Source: Thioalkalivibrio nitratireducens DSM 14787
Lineage (GTDB): Bacteria > Pseudomonadota > Gammaproteobacteria > Ectothiorhodospirales > Ectothiorhodospiraceae
Direction of reading: 5' to 3'
Assembly (NCBI RefSeq): GCF_000321415.2
Contig: NC_019902.2
Coordinates: 2,976,001 to 3,040,000, forward strand
Length of the DNA: 64,000 nucleotides
Part shown: in pieces, positions 27,012 to 37,949 of the stretch
Layout of the letters: every line of letters begins with the position of its first letter
How positions within the stretch are numbered: position 1 is the stretch's first letter
Notes under the pieces: generated by a model
The model's input: only the letters and a program-made list of their open reading frames with translations
What the model was told of the DNA's origin: nothing
The model's database searches: none
Translations under genes and position numbers: made by a program

Positions 27012-28232
27012 CTAAGACTGGCGCAGAGATCGCGAGCCGTGGGTGCGCGGAAGCAGCGCGGAGAGCATCCAGGCGGCGAACACGAAGGCAGTGGATGCGA
27101 TCAGGCAACCGATCAGACCGTGGGTCATGAAGATCCAGCCCGACAGCACGGTGCCCACGAGCCGCCCACCGGCGTTGGCCATGTAGTAAAAGCCGACCTT
27201 CATCGCGACCCGGTCCGCTTCGGCGTAATCCAGGATCAGGAACGAGTGCACCGCCGAGTTGATCGCGAACACGATGCCGAAGACGCCGAGGCCGATGATC
27301 AGCACCGCGCCTGGGTGCAGCCCCGCCTCCAGCGCGATCACGATGCCGATCGGGATCAGCATCAGCACCAGTGCCCAGAACCGCGCGGTCAGTCCGGTCG
27401 GATCCACGCCCCGGCGAGCGAGCAGCGACGGCACCGCCGCCTGCACGATGCCGTAGCCGATGATCCACAACGCCAGGAACGCGCCGACCTGCAGGTGGTT
27501 CCAGCCCAGCGTCGCCGAAAGAAATACCGGCAGCGCGACCACGAACCAGACGTCGCGGGCGCCGAACAGGAAAAACCGCGCCGCCGAAAGCACGTTGATC
27601 GCCGGGCTGTTCGCGAACATCTGGGTGAACTTCGGCTTGCCGCCGACGCGGCCGAGCCCGCGGGGCAGGCCCAACGCCGCCAGCGTCAGGCTCGCCACCA
27701 GCAGCGCGGCCAATGCGACCAGCGCGCCCCGAAATCCCACTGTGTACAGCAACGCCGCTCCGACGAAGAAGCCCAGCCCCTTCAGCGCATTCTTCGAACC
27801 CGTCAGCCAGGCGACCCAGCGGAACAGTCGCCCCTGCACATCGCCAGCGACCAGCTTCACGCCGGATTTCGCGTTCATCTTGTTCAGGTCTTTCGCGATG
27901 CCCGACAGCGCCTGGGCAAACATCACGTAGGCGACCGTGAGCCAGGCCTCGGGCACCGTGAGCATCAGCAGTGCCGCAATCTGCAGCAGCGTTCCCGAAA
28001 TCAGTGTCGTGTTCAACCCCAGCCTTGCCGCCAGCCAGCCGCCGGCGAGGTTGGTCACGATGCCGAAGAACTCGTAGAACAGGAACAGCAGCGCGATCTC
28101 CAGCGGGCTGTAGCCGAGCTGGTGGAAGTACAGCACCACCAGCATCCGGATCGCGCCGTCGGTGATCGTGAACGCCCAGTAGTTCGCGGTGATGCGGGCG
28201 TACGCGGCCAGGCCGAGTGTCGATGGGTTCAT
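27012..28232 (-). CDS. arsJ: organoarsenical efflux MFS transporter ArsJ
   Basis: The 406-aa protein has twelve predicted membrane helices. It matches ArsJ in diagnostic stretches: ITANYWAFTITDGAIRMLVV, LGYSPLEIALLFLFYEFFGI, VTNLAGGWLAARLGL, ALSGIAKDLNKMNAKSGVKL, WLTGSKNALKGLGFFVG and SAARFFLFGARDVWFVVALP. ArsJ exports 1-arseno-3-phosphoglycerate, which a GAPDH-like enzyme makes from arsenate; the product then falls apart outside. The usual adjacent gapdh and arsR genes are not in the window, so the enzyme must come from elsewhere. tspO lies upstream on the same strand. Confidence 0.88.
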   Translation of the reverse strand: MNPSTLGLAAYARITANYWAFTITDGAIRMLVVLYFHQLGYSPLEIALLFLFYEFFGIVTNLAGGWLAARLGLNTTLISGTLLQIAALLMLTVPEAWLTVAYVMFAQALSGIAKDLNKMNAKSGVKLVAGDVQGRLFRWVAWLTGSKNALKGLGFFVGAALLYTVGFRGALVALAALLVASLTLAALGLPRGLGRVGGKPKFTQMFANSPAINVLSAARFFLFGARDVWFVVALPVFLSATLGWNHLQVGAFLALWIIGYGIVQAAVPSLLARRGVDPTGLTARFWALVLMLIPIGIVIALEAGLHPGAVLIIGLGVFGIVFAINSAVHSFLILDYAEADRVAMKVGFYYMANAGGRLVGTVLSGWIFMTHGLIGCLIASTAFVFAAWMLSALLPRTHGSRSLRQS

Positions 28233-28259
28233 CGCGGATCACCCGCCACATTCCGAAGA

Positions 28260-28365
28260 CCCGGAGGGGGTGGATGCAGCCCGGGCCGTCGGCGGCCACG
28301 GATGGCCGCCGTCGAGCGCCCACGGAGGGCTCGAGCGCGCCCGGGCTGCGTCCACCGCCTTCGGG
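28260..28365. repeat. large imperfect palindrome
   Basis: Two 27-nt arms (28260-28286 and 28339-28365; 24 matches; core GCAGCCCGGGC) enclose a second hairpin CGGCGGCC-ACGGAT-GGCCGCCG (28290-28311). It sits between tspO and arsJ and can extrude as a cruciform or form a long RNA hairpin. Confidence 0.65.
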
Positions 28366-28392
28366 TCCAAGCACGGCGTGCGGCAAGGTTCA

Positions 28393-28884
28393 TCAGTTCA
28401 ACACCCAGAATGCGTGGTTCAGGAAAGCCGCGAAGCCAACCCAGGCCAGGTACGGCAGCAGCAGCGCCCCTGCCAGGCGGTCGAGGCGCCAAAACAGCAC
28501 CAGCGTAGCGAGGATCGCGAACCACAGCACGACGATCTCGAACAGCGCGAGTCCGATCTGCTGGAAGCCGAAAAAGAGGAACGACCAGAGCAGGTTCAGC
28601 GCCAGCTGCACCATGAACAGACCGAGCGTCCAGGGCGCGCGCCGGAAACCGTGCGCGCGCCAGATCCGCCAGGCCGCGTAGGCCATCATCACGTAAAGGG
28701 CCGTCCACACCGGTCCGAACACGGCGTTCGGCGGCGCGAACTCCGGCCGCACCAGCTGCGGGTACCAGTCGGCGACCGAGGTTCGCGTGACCAGGCCGCC
28801 GATGATCGCGACCACCAGCACCAGCGCCAGCCACAAGACCAGCCCGCGCAACTCCCGCCAGGACAGCGCATCGCCTCGGTTCAT
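28393..28884 (-). CDS. tspO: TspO/MBR family membrane protein
   Basis: The 163-aa product has five membrane helices and TspO landmarks: WYPQLVRPEFAPPNAVFGPV (the WxxxLxxPxxxPP loop), WTALYVMMAYAAWRIW, LNLLWSFLFFGFQQIGLALF and LPYLAWVGFAAFLNHAFWVL. TspO binds tetrapyrroles and links oxygen, light or stress to gene control. The start at 28884 has GGGGGGAA eight bases upstream; an ATG at 28932 is less likely. It precedes arsJ on the same strand, separated by a palindrome. Confidence 0.88.
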   Translation of the reverse strand: MNRGDALSWRELRGLVLWLALVLVVAIIGGLVTRTSVADWYPQLVRPEFAPPNAVFGPVWTALYVMMAYAAWRIWRAHGFRRAPWTLGLFMVQLALNLLWSFLFFGFQQIGLALFEIVVLWFAILATLVLFWRLDRLAGALLLPYLAWVGFAAFLNHAFWVLN

Positions 28885-29105
28885 CGGATTCCCCCCTGTC
28901 GTCGCGTTGCCCGGACCACCCGGCTGCGACATTTCGACCCGAACCGATATGGTACCGCCCCGGCGTTCCCCGGAGGAGGCGAAGCAGCTCGGCCGTCAGG
29001 AGAATCGCCCCGTCGAAGCGCCAGATCGGCGAGAGGGCTCGCCTACACGCGAACAGATCGCGCGGAGCTCTTGTGATGATCAACTTTGTTGCCGCTGTGT
29101 GTCGT

Positions 29106-29134
29106 TTGCCCGGGTACGGCGTGGTGAGTAGAGT
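29106..29134 (+). promoter_or_regulatory. sigma70-type promoter of the MntA-HepT pair
   Basis: TTGCCC (29106-29111), 17-bp spacer, TAGAGT (29129-29134), 31 bp before the GTG start of the antitoxin gene. Confidence 0.45.
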
Positions 29135-29165
29135 GTTAACAAGCTGAGGCTGCGAGAGGAGTGCC

Positions 29166-29483
29166 GTGACCGCACGATGTGATACCCGGGACGATGTGCT
29201 CCGCATCCTGAAGCAGTCCAGGGATGAGCTGCGCGCGCTCGGGGTGCGGCGGGTGGGCCTCTTCGGCTCGTTCCGACGCGGCGACGCCCAGTCTGCCAGC
29301 GACGTCGATCTGCTCGTCGAGTTCGAACCGGGCGAGAAGACCTTCGACCACTTCCTGGCACTTTCCGGCCTGCTCGAGGAGGCGATGCAACGGCCGGTGG
29401 ATCTGGTCACGCCGGAGGCGCTGAGCCCCCATGTCGGTCCGCACATCCTCAGGGAAGTGGAGTATGTCCCGCTCGTCGCTTGA
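29166..29483 (+). CDS. mntA: MntA-type nucleotidyltransferase antitoxin
   Basis: The 105-aa protein holds the minimal nucleotidyltransferase signature VGLFGSFRRGDAQSASDVDL (GSF-X9-D-X-D) and little else, as in the MNT proteins. In characterised HepT-MntA systems it inactivates HepT by adding AMP units to its tyrosine. The GTG start at 29166 has AGGAG upstream. It overlaps hepT by 20 bp, so the two are translationally coupled. Confidence 0.9.
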   Translation: MTARCDTRDDVLRILKQSRDELRALGVRRVGLFGSFRRGDAQSASDVDLLVEFEPGEKTFDHFLALSGLLEEAMQRPVDLVTPEALSPHVGPHILREVEYVPLVA

Positions 29484-29820
29484 GTTTCTGCGACACATCC
29501 TCGACGAGCTGGAGTACTTGTCGGCAGAGGCGCAAATTCTCGACCTTCGGCAGCTTCAAACCGACGCCCGTGCCAAGCGGGCAGTGGTGCGCAGCCTCGA
29601 GATCATCGGGGAAGCAGCGAAGCAGCTTTCCGAGGATCTACGCGCTCGCCATCCGGAGGTTCCCTGGCGAGCGCTGACCGCGATGCGCGACAAGATGATT
29701 CATCACTATTTCGGTGTCGACTACGAGATCGTTTGGGACGTTCTGGCGACCAAGGTTCCGGGCCTGCGGGCGCAGGTCCGGCAGGTGCTCGAAGACGAGG
29801 GGCGACTGGAAGGCGGATAG
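29464..29820 (+). CDS. hepT: HepT-type HEPN ribonuclease toxin
   Basis: The 118-aa helical protein carries the HEPN active motif R-X4-H-X-Y in MRDKMIHHYFGV, whose tyrosine is the AMPylation site. Other family landmarks are AKRAVVRSLEIIGEAAKQLS and VPWRALTAMRD. The family cleaves RNA when freed of its MNT partner. The ATG at 29464 lies inside the end of the antitoxin gene. Confidence 0.9.
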   Translation: MSRSSLEFLRHILDELEYLSAEAQILDLRQLQTDARAKRAVVRSLEIIGEAAKQLSEDLRARHPEVPWRALTAMRDKMIHHYFGVDYEIVWDVLATKVPGLRAQVRQVLEDEGRLEGG

Positions 29821-30085
29821 CGGGCAAGGCCGCGATCGGCATGGTCCCTGTGGGAGGCGAGCCCGCGCGCCGATTGAAGGCCGGGGACACCACCGGCGAC
29901 CGGGGCTTCTGCCGGGGCCGGATCGGCCAGGGGCTGGCCTGCTACCGGGCGGGGAACGGGGGACGGCCGGTTGCACTTTCACGCCGGGTTCAGGTCCATG
30001 CTGCACAGTGGCGATGACCGCTGCCTGACAACGCGCTGCACCGACCGATGTCCGCTTCTCCCGAGATCCCGTTCCGGCTGCCCCG

Positions 30086-31291
30086 ATGACCCGCCTGCTC
30101 CTCGCTTTCGTGACGCTCGCCGCGCTGGCCGGGGCGGGGATTTTCTGGTGGTTGGAACGCGAGCCCGAACCCGCCGGGGCTCGTCCCGCCGCGGCGGCCC
30201 GGCCGGTCGCTGTCGAAACCGTGGCGGTGCAGACGCGCGACCTCGTCCGCGAACTGTTTTTGACCGGTTCGCTGGAAGCCTCGCGGCGCATCGAGGTGAT
30301 GCCGCGCCTCGGCGGCCGGATCGAGCGGATCCCGGTCGAGATCGGTGACACGGTCGTTCCCGGCGACCTGCTGCTGCAGCTCGATCCCGAGGAGTTCCAG
30401 CAGGACCTGCTGCAGGCCGAAGCGGAGTTCGCGGTCGCGCAGGCGGGCCTCGGCGAGGCGCGCGAGAGTCTGAACGCGGCGCGCCGCGAGTTGACCCGGG
30501 TGCGCGAACTGCATGGCCAGGGGATCGCTTCGGCCGCGGAACTCGAGGCGGCGCAGACGCAGGTGGCGCTGCAGCAGACACGCGTCGAGCTGGCGCAGTC
30601 GCAGCTGCGCAGCCGCGAGGCCGCACGACGCAGCACGCAGATCCGGGCGGAGTTCACCCGGGTCCGCGCCGACTGGGAGAACGGCCTGCCCCGCCATGTC
30701 GCTGAGCGTCTCGCCGACCCCGGCGCGCTGGTGGCGGCGAACACGCCGGTGCTGACGCTGGTCGCGCTGGACCCGCTGCGTGCCGTCGTTTTCGTCACCG
30801 AGGCGGACTACGGCCGGCTGCGCGCGGGGCAGCCGGTGCGCCTGCGCACCGCCGCCTGGCCCGGCGAAACGTTCACCGGTCGCGTGACCCGCATCGCTCC
30901 GGAGTTCCGCGAGGCTTCCCGGCAGGCCCGGGTCGAGATCGAGGTTCCGAACCCGGAACTGCAGCTGCGGCCGGGGATGTTCGCCGAGATCGCGATCGAG
31001 CTCGAGCGCCGGCTTGGTGCGCAGTCCGTTCCCCGCGACGCGCTGCTCCAGCGTGAAGAGGGCTTCGTGCTGTTCACCGTGGACCCCGCCACCGACCCTC
31101 CGCAGGCCCGCAGGCACCGGGTGACGCCGGGCATCCGCGACGGCGACTGGGTGGAGATCGTCGAGCCGGAGCTTTCCGGCGCGGTCGTGACGCTCGGCCA
31201 GCACCTGCTTTCCGAGGACACCCCGGTGCGCCTGCAGGGGGCCGGCGGGACGGCACCGCGCGGCAAACCCGACGCGGCGCCCGGACGATGA
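30086..31291 (+). CDS. RND efflux periplasmic adaptor
   Basis: The 401-aa protein has an N-terminal membrane anchor (LLLAFVTLAALAGAGIFWWL), a lipoyl-like domain (SRRIEVMPRLGGRIERIPVE, IGDTVVPGDLLLQLDPEEF), a long coiled-coil hairpin rich in Ala, Glu and Arg (about 115-195), and a barrel (GQPVRLRTAAWPGETFTGRV). It joins the permease encoded next (start overlapping by ATGA) to an outer-membrane channel, probably the TolC-like gene at 34900. Confidence 0.9.
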   Translation: MTRLLLAFVTLAALAGAGIFWWLEREPEPAGARPAAAARPVAVETVAVQTRDLVRELFLTGSLEASRRIEVMPRLGGRIERIPVEIGDTVVPGDLLLQLDPEEFQQDLLQAEAEFAVAQAGLGEARESLNAARRELTRVRELHGQGIASAAELEAAQTQVALQQTRVELAQSQLRSREAARRSTQIRAEFTRVRADWENGLPRHVAERLADPGALVAANTPVLTLVALDPLRAVVFVTEADYGRLRAGQPVRLRTAAWPGETFTGRVTRIAPEFREASRQARVEIEVPNPELQLRPGMFAEIAIELERRLGAQSVPRDALLQREEGFVLFTVDPATDPPQARRHRVTPGIRDGDWVEIVEPELSGAVVTLGQHLLSEDTPVRLQGAGGTAPRGKPDAAPGR

Positions 31292-34200
31292 TCAACCCCG
31301 CCCGGCTCACTGTGCACCGGCCGGTGATGACCGGCATGGCGACCCTGATCGTGATCCTGCTCGGCCTTGCCGCGCTGACCCGGCTGCCGGTGGACCTGCT
31401 CCCGGACATCACCTACCCGGTGCTGACCGTGACCACCGCCTACCCCAACGCCGGCCCCGAGGAGGTCGAGCAACTCGTGACCCGCCCGATCGAGCAGGCG
31501 GCGGCCGCGATTACCGGCGCCCGGGAGATCCGCTCGACGTCGAGCGAGGGCAGCAGCAACGTCCGCGTGCAGTTCGGCTGGGGCACCGACCTGCGCGAGG
31601 CGGTCGATGACCTGCGCGACCGGCTGGCCCGGATCGCAAGCCAGCTGCCGGAGGGGGCGGACCAGCCGCTGGTCCGGCAGTTCGACACCCAGGCATCACC
31701 GATCATGCAGCTGGGCGTGGGCAGCGCGCTCGACCCGATCCAGCTGCGCGCGCTGATCGACAACCGCATCGCGCCGCGATTCGAGCGCCTGCCGGGGGTC
31801 GCCGCGGTGGACGTCCGCGGCGGTCTCGAGCGAGAGATCCGCATCGAGGTGCATCCCGAGCGCCTGCAGGCGCTGGGCATCGGGCTGGACACCGTGCGCA
31901 GTGCGCTGCAGGAGGCCAGCGTCGTGTCCCCCGGGGGACCGGTAGTCGAAGGCCGCCGCGAGTTCCGGCTCCGCACCGAGGCGCAGTTCCGGGATCTCGA
32001 AGAGATCGCGAACACGGTGGTGCGCCGCGACGAGACCGGGCCGGTGCGGCTGTTCCAGATCGCCGACATCCGCGACACCCACCAGCGCCCGACACGGACG
32101 TTCCGGGTCGACGGCGCCGACGGGATGGTGCTCGCGATCCGCAAGCTCGCGGACGCGAACACGGTCGACGTCGCGGCGGCGGTACGCGCGGAGGTCCGCC
32201 GGATCGAGCGCGACTTTCCGCAGGTCGCGATCCAGATCCCCTCGGACGGGTCACGATTCATCTCGCGCTCGATCGCGAATCTCGGGCAGGCGATCCTGTA
32301 CGGGTCGGCACTGGCTGTGCTGGTGCTGCTGGCGTTCCTGCGCAACCTGCGCTTTACGCTGGTGGCCGCGACCGCGATCCCGATCTCGGTAATCGCGACC
32401 TTCGGGCTGGTCTACTTCGGCGGCCTGACGCTGAACCTGATGACGCTCGGCGGGATCGCGCTCGGCGTCGGCCTGATGGTCGACAACGCGATCGTCGTGA
32501 TCGAGAGCATCGCGCGCAACCGCGAGGAGAACCCGGGCCTCGGGATCCCCGAGGCCGCGATCAAGGGCACCGGACAGGTTTCCGCGGCGATCGTCGCGAG
32601 CACCCTGACAACGCTCGCGATCTTCCTGCCGCTGTTTTTCGCCGAGGAACTCGCCGGGCAGCTGTTCAAGCCGCTGGCGGCGGTGGTCGCGTTTGCACTG
32701 GCGGTGTCGCTGATCGCATCGCTGACACTGGTGCCGATGCTGATGGCGCGGCGGATGCTGCATTCGGCGAGCGCGGCGACCGCGACCCCGCACGGACTGG
32801 AACGCACTTACCTGCGGTTGCTGGAACCGGCGCTGCGGCACCCCTGGTGGGTGGTGCTGGCGAGCCTCGCGCTGCTGCTGTTCGCCCTGCAGGGCTACCG
32901 CGGCGTGGGCACCGAGTTCCTGCCGGCCACCGACGAGGGCGACATCCGGATCAACCTGTCGATGGAACCCGGCACGCGGCTGGAGGTGCTGGACGCGGTG
33001 ACCCGCGAAGTCGAGGCGACGGTGCGCGAACGGGTTCCCGAGGCGCAGCACATGGTCACCAGCATCGGCGCTTCGGCGTTCGGTTTCGGGTCGCCAAGCT
33101 CGTCCAACCTGCGCCTGAACGTCGGCCCGCGCGATGCCCGCGACCGCTCCAGCGAGGAGATCGCGGCCGCACTGCGCCAGGCAATCGGCCAGCCGCCCGG
33201 GGTGACCGTGCGCGTACGCGCCTCCGGCGGGATCTTCATGCGCGGCTTCGGGCGCGGCGACGACACCGAGCGCCTGTCGATCGAGGTGCGGGGGTTCGAC
33301 CGGGTCGCGATGAACGCGGTTGCGCTGGCCTTCGGCGAGGCGGTCGAGGACATCCCCGGCGTCACCGACGTGCGCGTGGGCGACGACGGCGGGCAGCCGG
33401 AGTTCCTGACCCGGATCGACCGCGCGCGGGCCGCGGACCTCGGCGTCGACGTGCGCAGCATCGCGCAGGCGATCGAGACCGCGATTGGCGGCTCGCGCGC
33501 CGGGCAGTTGCGGACCGGGGGCACCGAGACGCGCATCTGGGTGCAGGTGCAGGACGCCGAACACCGGCGGCTCGACGAACTGCTGAACCTGACCGTCGCC
33601 GGCGCCGGCGCCGGCGGCGAGCGCATCCCGCTGCGCAGCCTGGTGCGGTTCGAGCCGGTGATCGGGCCTTCGAGCATCCAGCGCCGCGAGCAGGCGCGCA
33701 TCGCGACGCTGTTCGTGAACGTGGCGGAGCGCCCGCTGGGCGACATCGCGGCCGACGTGCGCGCGGCACTCGCCCAGATCCCGCTGCCGGACGAGGTGGA
33801 CTACCAGGTCAGCGGCGACATCGAGGAGCAGGAGGCGGCGTTCTCGGAGCTGTTCCTCGGCACGGTGCTGGCGATCCTGCTCGTCTACATGGTGATGGCC
33901 AGCCTGTACGAGTCCTTGCGCGACCCGCTGATCGTGATGTTCTCGGTGCCGCTGGCGGCGATCGGCGTGGTGCTGGCGCTGCGCCTGACCGGAACCACGC
34001 TGAACGTGCAGTCGCTGATCGGAGTGATGCTGCTGGTCGGCATCGTGGTGAACAACGCGATCCTGCTGGTCGACCGGATGGCGCGGCTGCAGCGCGGCGA
34101 GGGCCGCGCGGTGCGCGACGCGGTGCTCCTCGCAGCAAGGCAGCGGCTGCGGCCGATCCTGATGACCACGCTGACGACGATCCTCGCGCTGGTGCCCTTG

Positions 34201-34380
34201 TCGCTCGGCCTCGGCGAGGGCGGCGAAGCGCAGGCGCCGATGGCCCGCGTGGTGATCGGCGGGCTGATCTCCTCGACGCTGATCACGTTGTTCCTGATCC
34301 CGGCGCTGTACCTGATCGTTCACCGCACCGCGACGGCAACGGCAGCGCCGGTCGTGCCGCCATCACGAGAGACGGCCTGA
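31288..34380 (+). CDS. RND efflux permease (AcrB/HAE-type)
   Basis: The 1030-aa protein has the standard RND architecture. There is a first helix (PVMTGMATLIVILLGLAALT), a large periplasmic loop starting DLLPDITYPVLTVTTAYPNA, helices 2-6 including GIALGVGLMVDNAIVVIESI (the conserved motif with the proton-relay aspartate), a second loop, and helices 8-12 (LIGVMLLVGIVVNNAILLVD). It exports drugs or toxic compounds using the proton gradient. Its ATG overlaps the adaptor's stop. The cargo cannot be read from sequence. Confidence 0.93.
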   Translation: MINPARLTVHRPVMTGMATLIVILLGLAALTRLPVDLLPDITYPVLTVTTAYPNAGPEEVEQLVTRPIEQAAAAITGAREIRSTSSEGSSNVRVQFGWGTDLREAVDDLRDRLARIASQLPEGADQPLVRQFDTQASPIMQLGVGSALDPIQLRALIDNRIAPRFERLPGVAAVDVRGGLEREIRIEVHPERLQALGIGLDTVRSALQEASVVSPGGPVVEGRREFRLRTEAQFRDLEEIANTVVRRDETGPVRLFQIADIRDTHQRPTRTFRVDGADGMVLAIRKLADANTVDVAAAVRAEVRRIERDFPQVAIQIPSDGSRFISRSIANLGQAILYGSALAVLVLLAFLRNLRFTLVAATAIPISVIATFGLVYFGGLTLNLMTLGGIALGVGLMVDNAIVVIESIARNREENPGLGIPEAAIKGTGQVSAAIVASTLTTLAIFLPLFFAEELAGQLFKPLAAVVAFALAVSLIASLTLVPMLMARRMLHSASAATATPHGLERTYLRLLEPALRHPWWVVLASLALLLFALQGYRGVGTEFLPATDEGDIRINLSMEPGTRLEVLDAVTREVEATVRERVPEAQHMVTSIGASAFGFGSPSSSNLRLNVGPRDARDRSSEEIAAALRQAIGQPPGVTVRVRASGGIFMRGFGRGDDTERLSIEVRGFDRVAMNAVALAFGEAVEDIPGVTDVRVGDDGGQPEFLTRIDRARAADLGVDVRSIAQAIETAIGGSRAGQLRTGGTETRIWVQVQDAEHRRLDELLNLTVAGAGAGGERIPLRSLVRFEPVIGPSSIQRREQARIATLFVNVAERPLGDIAADVRAALAQIPLPDEVDYQVSGDIEEQEAAFSELFLGTVLAILLVYMVMASLYESLRDPLIVMFSVPLAAIGVVLALRLTGTTLNVQSLIGVMLLVGIVVNNAILLVDRMARLQRGEGRAVRDAVLLAARQRLRPILMTTLTTILALVPLSLGLGEGGEAQAPMARVVIGGLISSTLITLFLIPALYLIVHRTATATAAPVVPPSRETA

Positions 34381-34899
34381 ACCCGACGTTCCGGACCGCG
34401 GCGGTTGGGTGCCAAGGGTCATGGCGCAGGCCAACCCCGACGATAAAAGAGGCTCTTGAGAAACAAACTGCCAAAGCAACATGAAATCACTGGGTTACCA
34501 GAGTGCCGATGGTGCCCCACTGGGGTCCCCTTTTCTCTGCGAACACCTGCCCCGGTATGGACCGGGGATGGGATGCTGATTAGCACGATAGCTCCGCCGG
34601 CGCTCCGACCGGCATTGTCCGGCAGGGCTGCGGATGTGGGAGGCAAGCCCCCTGGCCGATGGGTTTTCCGGCGCCCACGGCAACCTTGGCGTCGGGTCGG
34701 CGGATGACGGCCTTCGGCCTTTTCCCCTACGCCTGTTCCTTGTCGCGGGGGGTGGCTGGGCACCATGGAGGGTAACGTGAAAGTTGCACGCTGCGCCCCT
34801 CTCCAACCCTCCCCCGCAAGCGGGGGAGCGAGACTTCTATCATCGGGCGTGCTGGCCTGCGCCATGGCTGCCAGCGCTTTTCAACGGAGATGTCAGACC
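34381..34899. repeat. intergenic repeat cluster (families A and B)
   Basis: The 519-bp gap has no gene but contains three family A units (34419-34453, 34746-34779, 34834-34870), one family B palindrome (34672-34732) and the 9-bp hairpin CTCCCCCGC-AA-GCGGGGGAG (34809-34828) seen also at 1651. Repeats have accumulated here without breaking the pump operon's order. Confidence 0.7.
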
Positions 34900-36540
<1,641 letters not shown>

Positions 36541-36541
36541 G

Positions 36542-36580
36542 CTAACTGTCATGGCCCCGGGCCACTCCTGACCATGAAAG
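36542..36580. repeat. dispersed repeat, family A copy
   Basis: CTAACTGTCATGGCC through ACCATGAAAG is an inverted, diverged copy of the family A unit, directly after the TolC-like stop codon. Confidence 0.55.
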
Positions 36581-36651
36581 ACAATCGACCAGAGGGCTGG
36601 TCTCCGCGGACGCATTGGCGTTTGGGGCGGGCCGCTACGCTGGAATCCACC

Positions 36652-36745
36652 GTGGAGGAGCGAGCCTTGCTCGCGAAACGGCGTCGGGTTAGCCGCCAGC
36701 GCCGGGCGCGCCTGCGGCGCGTTCGCGTGCAAGGCATGCTCCCAC
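36652..36745. repeat. REP-like inverted repeat
   Basis: GTGGAGGAGCGAGCCTTGCT-CGCGAA (36652-36677) pairs imperfectly with TTCGCGTGCAAGGCATGCTC-CCAC (36722-36745). This resembles the GAGC-GCTTGCTC palindromes common in gammaproteobacteria. It lies in the gap before pbpG, which has no gene. Confidence 0.65.
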
Positions 36746-36929
36746 GGGGGCGCGAGCATGGTCGCGACTTTCACGCTTACACGATACGGATGCCGCGGTG
36801 GATCCGATTCGTTATGCTTTCGCGCCAAGGGGGCGTACCGCGCCCCGCTGCGGCGGGTAGCGGTCCCGGCAAGCCGATCACGACGGCACGTACCGGCAGG
36901 ATTCACCGACGAGGAGACTCGAACCACCG

Positions 36930-37862
36930 ATGAAGAACACGCTCTGGACCACACTACTGGTGGTAAACCTCATGCTCACGCTGCTGCCGGTCACTGCCTG
37001 GTCGGCCGGAAACGCCGCGGGGCTCAGCGCCACCCAACTCCAGCTCGCCTCGGTACACGCCGCGGTCGTCGATCTGAAATCGGGTGACCCGCTCTACGCC
37101 AAATTCGCCGACCGCCCGGTCCCGATCGCCTCGATCACCAAGCTGATGACCGCGATGGTAGTGCTCGACTCCGGGCAGCCGCTGGACGAGTGGCTGGAGA
37201 TCACCCAGCGTTCGGACGACCCGCCGAAGAATACCTATTCGCGCATCCGCATCGGCTCCCAGGCGACCCGCGAAGATCTCCTGCGGATCACGCTGATGTC
37301 ATCGGAAAACCTCGCCGCCTATCTGCTCGGACGCAACCACCCTGGAGGCATGGAGGCCTTCATCGCGGACATGAACGCGAAGGCCCGCGCGCTGGGCATG
37401 GAACAGACGCGGTTCGTCGATCCCTCGGGCCTTTGGCCCGATAACCACGCGAGCGCCAGCGACCTGGTGAAGATGGTGCAAGCCGCGTATCGGTATCCCA
37501 CGATCCGCGAAATGTCGACCACGTCCCGGCATCGCGTGCATTTCCGGAATCCGCGCTACAGCCTCGACTACGGCAACACGAACTCGCTTGTCAGCTCGGC
37601 GCGCTGGAACGTCGGGTTGAGCAAGACCGGCTACCTGACCGAGGCGGGGCGATGCCTGGTGATGGTCGCGGAGGTCTCCGACCAGCCGCTGGTCATGGTG
37701 CTGCTGGACTCGCTCGGCACACGCACACCGCTGGGCGATGCCGGGCGGATCCGGCGCTGGATCGAGACCGGCACCGGAGGCGCGGTGGCGAGTGCGGCGC
37801 AGGACTACGAACGCCAGCGCGCCTCCGCACTGGCCGCCAGCGGGGCCACATCTCCGCGTTGA
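36930..37862 (+). CDS. pbpG: D-alanyl-D-alanine endopeptidase (PBP7-like)
   Basis: The 310-aa protein has a signal peptide (LLVVNLMLTLLPVTAWSAG) and the three penicillin-binding motifs of the S11 family: S68-ITK71, SEN at 125-127 and KTG at 232-234. Size and the short C-terminus match PBP7/8, which cut D-Ala-meso-DAP cross-links in peptidoglycan and are not anchored by a C-terminal amphipathic helix. ASITKLMTAMVVLDSGQPLD is diagnostic. Confidence 0.9.
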   Translation: MKNTLWTTLLVVNLMLTLLPVTAWSAGNAAGLSATQLQLASVHAAVVDLKSGDPLYAKFADRPVPIASITKLMTAMVVLDSGQPLDEWLEITQRSDDPPKNTYSRIRIGSQATREDLLRITLMSSENLAAYLLGRNHPGGMEAFIADMNAKARALGMEQTRFVDPSGLWPDNHASASDLVKMVQAAYRYPTIREMSTTSRHRVHFRNPRYSLDYGNTNSLVSSARWNVGLSKTGYLTEAGRCLVMVAEVSDQPLVMVLLDSLGTRTPLGDAGRIRRWIETGTGGAVASAAQDYERQRASALAASGATSPR

Positions 37863-37949
37863 CGCAAGCCCACCGGGGGCGGACATACCCGCGGCGCGTG
37901 TCACGTTCGCTGCGGCCGCGTCGGGCACCGGGGCTCGTCCCGAAAATGC

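Noticed and set aside
32251-34323. A 690-codon minus-strand frame inside the RND permease gene
   Set aside because: It is the shadow of a clear RND gene in GC-rich DNA; its Gln/His/Arg-rich sequence has no domain.
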